This document shows, piece by piece, positions 29,381 to 37,269 of a DNA stretch of 37,269 bases. The number at the start of each line of letters is the position of its first letter. The stretch's first letter is position 1. This DNA is from CALOBA01 sp942491465. GTDB lineage: Bacteria > Pseudomonadota > Gammaproteobacteria > Chromatiales > Chromatiaceae. The notes beneath the pieces are model-generated. The model ran no database searches. It saw only the letters and a list, made by a program, of their open reading frames with translations, and had not been told where the DNA came from. The position numbers and the translations under genes are program-made. The stretch covers positions 1 to 37,269 of the forward strand of contig CALOBA010000082.1 in NCBI GenBank assembly GCA_942491465.1, given 5' to 3'.

Positions 29381-32254
29381 CTAGTCGGTTGCCAGGTCAA
29401 TCGGGATGGTCACGGTAATGCGCGTCCCTCGGCCGTTGCGGCTGAAGATGTCCAGCTGGCCGCCATGGTCGGCGACGATGGACCAACTGGTGGACAGTCC
29501 AAGACCGGTGCCCTTGCCGGTCGGTTTGGTTGTAAAGAAGGGCTCGAAGATCCGTTCGCGGACCGCATCCGGGATGCCCGGTCCGGTGTCGCTGACCTCG
29601 GCGATGAAGCGCCCGGAATCGCGGGCGAGACGGATGCCGATGTCTTTATGGTCGCTGTCGCCGACGGCGTCGAGGGCGTTGGTCATCAGGTTCACCAGCA
29701 GCTGCTCGAAGCGCTCCGGCTGCAGGACGACCTCGCCCAGGTCCGGGGCGGCATCCAACGCAATCTTGACATGCTCTTTGCGCGAGCGGTAGTCCAACAG
29801 CCGGATCACTCGCTCGGCGATGTCCCGCGGGTCTGCGCGGCGGAAGCCCTGGTGGCTGTCGTCGCCGCTGCGCGAGAAGGCCAGCAGGCTGTGCACGATG
29901 CCCATGCAGCGGCGGGTCTGGTGCTCGGCATCGGTAAGGACCTCATGGCAGTCGTGGTCGTCGGGCAGCTCTTCCAGACAATATTGTACGCTGTTGATGA
30001 TGCCCATCAGCGGGTTGTTCAGCTCATGGGCGACACCGGCGGTGAGCTGGCCCAGGGAGCCCAGCTTCTCCAGCTGGATGCGCTGCTGGTCCATGCGGCG
30101 CTCGTCGGTGATATCGCTGGCCAGCTCGAAGCGCACCAGGCGACCGTCGGACCAGGTGATGGCCTTGTCCACGCAGCGGAACCAGCGCCGGGTGACCTCG
30201 TTCTGGAACTCCCAGGTGTAGCTCCGTCCCATGTACTCGCCGAAGATCTTGTCGTTGGTGCAGAACGGGCAGGGGGTATCGCGGTCTTGCAGCACCTTGT
30301 AACACAGTTTGCCTAGGGGTTCGGGGTCGAAGTGGTCGCGCAGATAGCCGTTGGCGTAGAGCAGTTCGTAGCTGACCGGATCGGCGACATAGATGAGGGA
30401 GTCGACGCCATCGAACAGGGACTGGAGCTGGCTGCGCTCGGTGGCGAGGGCCTGCTCCATGCGCTTGCGCCCGGTGATGTCGCGCAGGAAGACGTAGATG
30501 CGCCCGCCCTCGAAGTCGCTCCAGCTGGCGCTGATCTCCACGTCCACAAGACCGCCGTCCTTGCACCGATGCCGGGTCTCGAAGCGGTCCACCCGCTGCT
30601 CCTTGACCCGGGCGACGTGGGCCCGAATCTCGTCGGGGCCCTCGTTGGCCTCCAGCTCGGCGACGGACATGCCGAGCAGTTCGTCGCGCCGATAGCCGCT
30701 CATGCGACAGTAGGCCTGGTTGATCTCGCGCGGGCGTCCGTCGCCGTCCATCAACCAGAAGCCTTCGCTGCTGGTCTCCATCAGTGCCTGATAGAGCTGA
30801 TCGATCTCCATGCGGTCGCTGAGATCGGCGAGCTGCAGCAGCAGATGGGCCGCGGTGCCGTCGGCACGGCGCACCGCGTGCACGGTGAGATAGCCGTGCA
30901 GGGTGCGCCCGTCGTGGCGGAAGAGCCGCATGCCCAGGGCGCAGTCGTCGACCTCGGCGCGCGCGATGCGGGCGATCTCCCGCTGGCAGCGTTGCACATC
31001 ATCGGGGTGGAGCAGGCTGCTCAGGTTGGTCTGCATCAGCGCATCCGGCTCGTAGCCGAGGATGCGACAGATGGACGGGTTGACGCGCCGCCAGCGCTGG
31101 TCCGGGTCGAGCACGGCCATGCCGGTGAAGGAGTCGTTGAAGAACGCTTGCAGCTGGGTATCGGTCTCGCGCAGGGCCTCGGCCAGCCGGCGCTGCTCGC
31201 GCTCGCTCTGATAGCGATCGTGCAGCTCGCGTACCCGGCGCCGCCAGGTGATGACCGCAAACAGCGCCGTCAGGGTCGCTGCGGCCAGCCCGATCAAGGC
31301 CAGCAGGGCGAGCCCGGTGCCGCGCACCGGCGCCAACAGCTGGTCCGCAGGTGCGACCGTGAGCACCTGCCAGTCGCTGTCGGGGACGTCCTGCATCACC
31401 GCATAGGCGGCGCGGCCCCAGAGGTCGGTGACCGGCAGCATGAACATGAACGCGCCGAGTTCGGGGCGACCGGCCATCGACAGCCCGAAGCCGGGCTGCG
31501 GTTGTCCCTCGGGTACAGCGCGACGGCGGCGGGGGTCGGTGATCAGCTGCGGCTCGAGCGTGGTCTGCAGCAGCAGGGTCTCGCCGTCGATCTCCGGCAA
31601 CGGCCAGGCGTGCAGCAGTGGCTCGATGCTCTTGGTCGGGTCTTTGCGCAGCACGACAACGCCGGTGGCCGTGCCGGGGCTGACCAGGGCGTGGGTGGTC
31701 GGATCGTCGCCGGCCAGCGCCCCGAGCAATGGGATGATCATGGCGATGTGGCGCCCGTTGCCGCCCTGATCGCCAGGGTCGATGTGCAGGTGCAGGCCGG
31801 TCAGCAGCGGCTCGCCGGTGGTGATGGCCCGGCGGGCGATGGCCGCGCGCTCGGCGTCCAGCCCATGGTCGACCTCGGGCAAGGCCGCGATCAGGTTCAT
31901 GTCGATGTCGAACACCATGACCTCGGAGTAGCCATGGCCCATGCGCTGGGCATGCATCCAGCGGCGCAGGGCGTTGCGGCTGTCGGCGGAGCCGGCCAGG
32001 GTCTCCAGGGCGATGGCGGCCACCAGCGGGTCGCGGGCGATCTCACGACCGTTGGCCAGCTGGTCGGCGCGCCAGCGGCTAAGCTGCTCGACCCGGGATT
32101 GGGTGATGCCGTCGAGGGTGAACTCGGTCTGAACCAGCGCATTGTCCCGCAGCCATTGCCAGGTGCTCCAGCCGATGCTCCCGGCCGTGATCGACAGCAG
32201 CAGCAGGGCCGGCAGGAGCCAACGGTCGGGGATGTGACGAAGGGTGCTGGGCAT
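29381..32254 (-). CDS. Membrane sensor histidine kinase with three PAS domains
   Basis: The 957-aa product has a first membrane helix (about residues 12-30), then a large periplasmic sensing domain (to about 310, Cache/CHASE-like in character), and a second helix (ALLALIGLAAATLTALFAVI). A cytoplasmic linker leads to three PAS domains: about 360-480 (FFNDSFTGMAVLDPD), about 490-610 (METSSEGFWLMDGDG) and about 615-730. The third has Cys651, Cys662 and Cys665 in CYKVLQ..CPFC. The HisKA box is GVAHELNNPLMG with phosphoacceptor His743. The ATPase lobe has NALDAVGD, DTGPGIPD and GTGLGLS. It heads the kinase-receiver-KaiB-ABM operon. The signal is not known; the third PAS might bind metal or sense redox state. 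Confidence 0.93.
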   Translation of the reverse strand: MPSTLRHIPDRWLLPALLLLSITAGSIGWSTWQWLRDNALVQTEFTLDGITQSRVEQLSRWRADQLANGREIARDPLVAAIALETLAGSADSRNALRRWMHAQRMGHGYSEVMVFDIDMNLIAALPEVDHGLDAERAAIARRAITTGEPLLTGLHLHIDPGDQGGNGRHIAMIIPLLGALAGDDPTTHALVSPGTATGVVVLRKDPTKSIEPLLHAWPLPEIDGETLLLQTTLEPQLITDPRRRRAVPEGQPQPGFGLSMAGRPELGAFMFMLPVTDLWGRAAYAVMQDVPDSDWQVLTVAPADQLLAPVRGTGLALLALIGLAAATLTALFAVITWRRRVRELHDRYQSEREQRRLAEALRETDTQLQAFFNDSFTGMAVLDPDQRWRRVNPSICRILGYEPDALMQTNLSSLLHPDDVQRCQREIARIARAEVDDCALGMRLFRHDGRTLHGYLTVHAVRRADGTAAHLLLQLADLSDRMEIDQLYQALMETSSEGFWLMDGDGRPREINQAYCRMSGYRRDELLGMSVAELEANEGPDEIRAHVARVKEQRVDRFETRHRCKDGGLVDVEISASWSDFEGGRIYVFLRDITGRKRMEQALATERSQLQSLFDGVDSLIYVADPVSYELLYANGYLRDHFDPEPLGKLCYKVLQDRDTPCPFCTNDKIFGEYMGRSYTWEFQNEVTRRWFRCVDKAITWSDGRLVRFELASDITDERRMDQQRIQLEKLGSLGQLTAGVAHELNNPLMGIINSVQYCLEELPDDHDCHEVLTDAEHQTRRCMGIVHSLLAFSRSGDDSHQGFRRADPRDIAERVIRLLDYRSRKEHVKIALDAAPDLGEVVLQPERFEQLLVNLMTNALDAVGDSDHKDIGIRLARDSGRFIAEVSDTGPGIPDAVRERIFEPFFTTKPTGKGTGLGLSTSWSIVADHGGQLDIFSRNGRGTRITVTIPIDLATD

Positions 32255-32495
32255 GATGGCTTCCGATGGGGCTGCGGCGAAAGGTCACCGCCGACGCGGG
32301 CCGGCTGCGCGGCGGGGTCCGGGCGGAACGGCTGGTCCATAATAAGGCATCGCGCGCCCCGACAATGGCGCCGATGGGCGGGTGTGGACGATGCAAGGCG
32401 TATCCGTCCCGCGCCGTCGGACAGCCGGGGTCGACGCTGTGTAAGAATTCCCCGCGGATCAACCATCGAAGACCTGAACCATCCCGGAGCCGAGT

Positions 32496-32747
32496 ATGAC
32501 CCCTTTGGAACGCGTCGAGCACCTGTATGAGGACCTGGTGGAGCACTATCACGAAGGCGATCAGCGCGAGCTGCGTGCGGCCGCCAAGCTGCTGTTGGTG
32601 GCGCTGGACCGGCTGCGCCGGTTCGGCGGACCCGGCTGGGACGCGCTGCTCGACGAGTATGTGCAGACCGCCAAGCATGATCCGGATCGACTGCGGCGGA
32701 TGTTGGAGGGCAATCGGGGGGTGCCGCCGGGGGAACTGCACGCCTGA
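32496..32747 (+). CDS. Small protein of unknown function
   Basis: The 83-aa product begins MTPLERVEHLYEDLVEHYHEGDQRELRAAAKLLLVALDRLRRFGG and appears mostly helical. The Glu/Leu/Arg pattern gives amphipathic helices; no signal peptide, metal motif or membrane segment is visible. Codon use with G/C at third positions resembles real genes here. A weak site (CGGAGCCGAGT) precedes the ATG. It diverges from the kinase gene and lies 45 bp before the second palindromic element. I do not recognise a family. Confidence 0.6.
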   Translation: MTPLERVEHLYEDLVEHYHEGDQRELRAAAKLLLVALDRLRRFGGPGWDALLDEYVQTAKHDPDRLRRMLEGNRGVPPGELHA

Positions 32748-32791
32748 TGCGGGCCCGGCCGGCATCCGCTGGCGCGACGGCCGTCCGGCTT

Positions 32792-32892
32792 AGGATCGGT
32801 TCAGCAACAAGTGGCGCAGACGCCCGCTCGCTGAACCTTTTGATTGGCCGTTTCGTGGTTGCGCCTGCACCACTTGTTGCTGAACCTTGACT
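32792..32892. repeat. Dispersed palindromic element, copy 2 (101 bp)
   Basis: The same element as 16138-16238, in the same orientation, with four base differences. Arms are 32798-32823 and 32861-32886. At one stem position, A16151-T16225 in copy 1 is C32805-G32879 here, which keeps the pair. The hexamer CTTAGG flanks the copy at 32789-32794 and 32891-32896 and may be a target-site duplication, though part of it overlaps sequence shared by both copies. It lies between the small unknown gene and the RND efflux promoter. Confidence 0.85.
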
Positions 32893-32920
32893 TAGGGTGC
32901 ATCGGGGCCGACAAATGCCC

Positions 32921-32949
32921 TTGCAAATATATTAGTAAACGCTAATATA
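32921..32949 (+). promoter_or_regulatory. Promoter with embedded palindromic operator for the RND efflux genes
   Basis: TTGCAA (32921-32926) and TAATAT (32943-32948) are 16 bp apart, a good sigma-70 pair in this GC-rich context. A perfect 8-bp inverted repeat TATATTAG (32928-32935) - 6 bp - CTAATATA (32942-32949) fills the spacer and overlaps the -10. Such a 22-bp palindrome is the usual form of a TetR-, MarR- or ArsR-type repressor site controlling efflux pumps. No regulator gene lies in the window. Confidence 0.6.
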
Positions 32950-32981
32950 GACGCAAGCTAACGTTTTGAGGTGCATCAACC

Positions 32982-34056
32982 ATGTCCCTATCTATCCTTG
33001 ACAAATCCCTGTTGGTCGCACTGCTGATTGCGGTCGGCCCCGCCGCGGGTGCTGATCCCGAGGCCGACGGCCTGGCTACGGCGCAGGCCCGCATCGAGCC
33101 TATCCCGCGGGAATATCGGCTCGACGGCGTGGTCGAGGCGGTCAATCGCACGACGGTCTCGGCCCAGACCCAAGGCCAGGTCGCGGCGATCTTCTATGAC
33201 GTCGACGACCTGGTCGAGAAGGACTCCGTCCTGGTCCAGCTCAAGGACACCGAGCACCGCGCCCGCCTCGCCCAGGCGGCGGCGGAGCTGAAGTCCGCCA
33301 GCGCCCGGCTGGAGCAGGCCCGCGACGAGCACCAGCGCGTCGCCGGGTTGTTCGCCAAGAACAACGTCTCGGCCTCGGCCATGGACCAGGCCAAGGCCGA
33401 GCTGACGGCGGCCCAGGCGCGGCTCGACTCGACCCAGGCCGCGCTGCACCAGGCCCGCGAGCAGCTCGCCTATACCCAGATTCGCGCGCCCTATTCGGGC
33501 ATCGTCACCGAGCGCCATGTGGAGATCGGCGAGGTGGCCGGCCCTGGCCAGCCGGTGATGAGCGGGGTCTCGCTGGAGCAGCTGCGGGTCAGCCTGGACG
33601 TGCCCCAGAGCCTGATCCCGACCCTGCGCGCCGAGCGTCGGGTGCGGGTCTATGGCCCCGGTGGCGAGCCCGTCGCCGTCGGTGAGGTGACCATCTTCCC
33701 GTTTGCCGATGCCGCGTCGAACAGCTTCGAGGTCCGCGTGGACCTGGAAGGCCAGCCCGAGGGGCTGTTCCCCGGCATGTACGTCAAGACCGGGATCGTC
33801 ACCGGCGAGCGTGACGAGCTGCTGGTGCCGCAATCGGCGGTGGTGCATCGCTCCGAGGTGACCGGCGTCTACGTGGTGGGTGCCGGCGGCCAGGTGCGCT
33901 TCCGCCAGGTCCGCGTCGGCCGTGCCTTCGGTGACGACCTGGCCATCCTCGCCGGCCTCGATGCCGATGAGCGGGTGGCCCTGGACCCCATCGCCGCCGG
34001 CGTGGTGCTCAAGCAGCAGGTCCGCGAGCGCATGCGCCTGGCCGGGGGGCACCACG

Positions 34057-34064
<8 letters not shown>
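32982..34064 (+). CDS. RND efflux periplasmic adaptor (membrane fusion protein)
   Basis: The ATG at 32982 follows GAGGTG (32968-32973). The 360-aa product has a signal peptide (MSLSILDKSLLVALLIAVGPAAGAD) with no lipobox. The lipoyl-like hairpin has TTVSAQTQGQVAAIFYDVDDLVEKDSVLVQLKD. It is followed by an alpha-helical coiled coil (about residues 90-160), IRAPYSGIVTERHVEIGEVAGPGQPV, then beta-barrel and membrane-proximal domains. It should link the inner-membrane pump to an outer-membrane channel, which is not encoded in the window. Its last codons overlap the start of the pump gene by 8 bp, so the two are co-translated. Substrate unknown. Confidence 0.93.

Positions 34065-37269
<3,205 letters not shown>

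Overview
The window is a GC-rich (roughly two-thirds G+C) piece of a gammaproteobacterial chromosome. The best guess is the Chromatiales, the purple or other sulfur bacteria. This rests on the conserved ffs-dnaX-ybaB-recR block, minCDE, a proteobacterial minor-pilin set, several multiheme c-type cytochromes and a DUF302/diheme cytochrome pair. No single marker fixes the genus. I see no tRNA, rRNA, prophage, CRISPR array or complete insertion sequence.

Layout. (1) 1-10,273: the 5' end of an N-carbamoylputrescine amidase-like gene (minus strand), then pilY1 and a collagen-like/TIG-domain protein on the plus strand. These converge on a minus-strand operon of minor pilins (fimT/fimU-pilV-pilW-pilX). 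Together they would prime and tip the type IV pilus, but pilY1 lies outside the minor-pilin operon. (2) 10,567-14,421: a multiheme respiratory cluster. A periplasmic pentaheme cytochrome diverges from an octaheme hydroxylamine-oxidoreductase-like enzyme, which is translationally coupled to a NapC/NirT-type quinol dehydrogenase. (3) 14,547-19,170, all minus strand: BolA, an inner-membrane-anchored unknown, a Mth938/DUF498 protein, a multi-pass membrane protein, and an SLC13-type permease with TrkA-C domains. (4) 19,326-22,578, plus strand: an FAD amine-oxidase-like protein, a diheme cytochrome c, a DUF302 protein and a DUF4124 protein. (5) 22,708-28,177, plus strand: 4.5S RNA, dnaX, ybaB, recR, a HIT hydrolase and minCDE. 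This is housekeeping DNA replication, repair and division. (6) 28,311-32,254, minus strand: a tight four-gene operon of multi-PAS histidine kinase, lone receiver, KaiB-fold protein and ABM-domain monooxygenase-like protein. (7) 32,496 to the end, plus strand: a small unknown protein, then an RND efflux adaptor and its inner-membrane pump, which runs off the window.

The points most worth a second look are these. There is a C10 tract inside pilY1, where a slip of one base either way truncates the protein, recalling neisserial pilC phase variation. An octaheme HAO-like gene has a probable one-base frameshift at a C6 tract. Two copies of a 101-bp palindromic element carry a compensatory stem change. 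A histidine kinase/receiver/KaiB/ABM operon is present without KaiC. A collagen-like surface protein has a Met-rich pentapeptide repeat inserted in its C-terminal domain.
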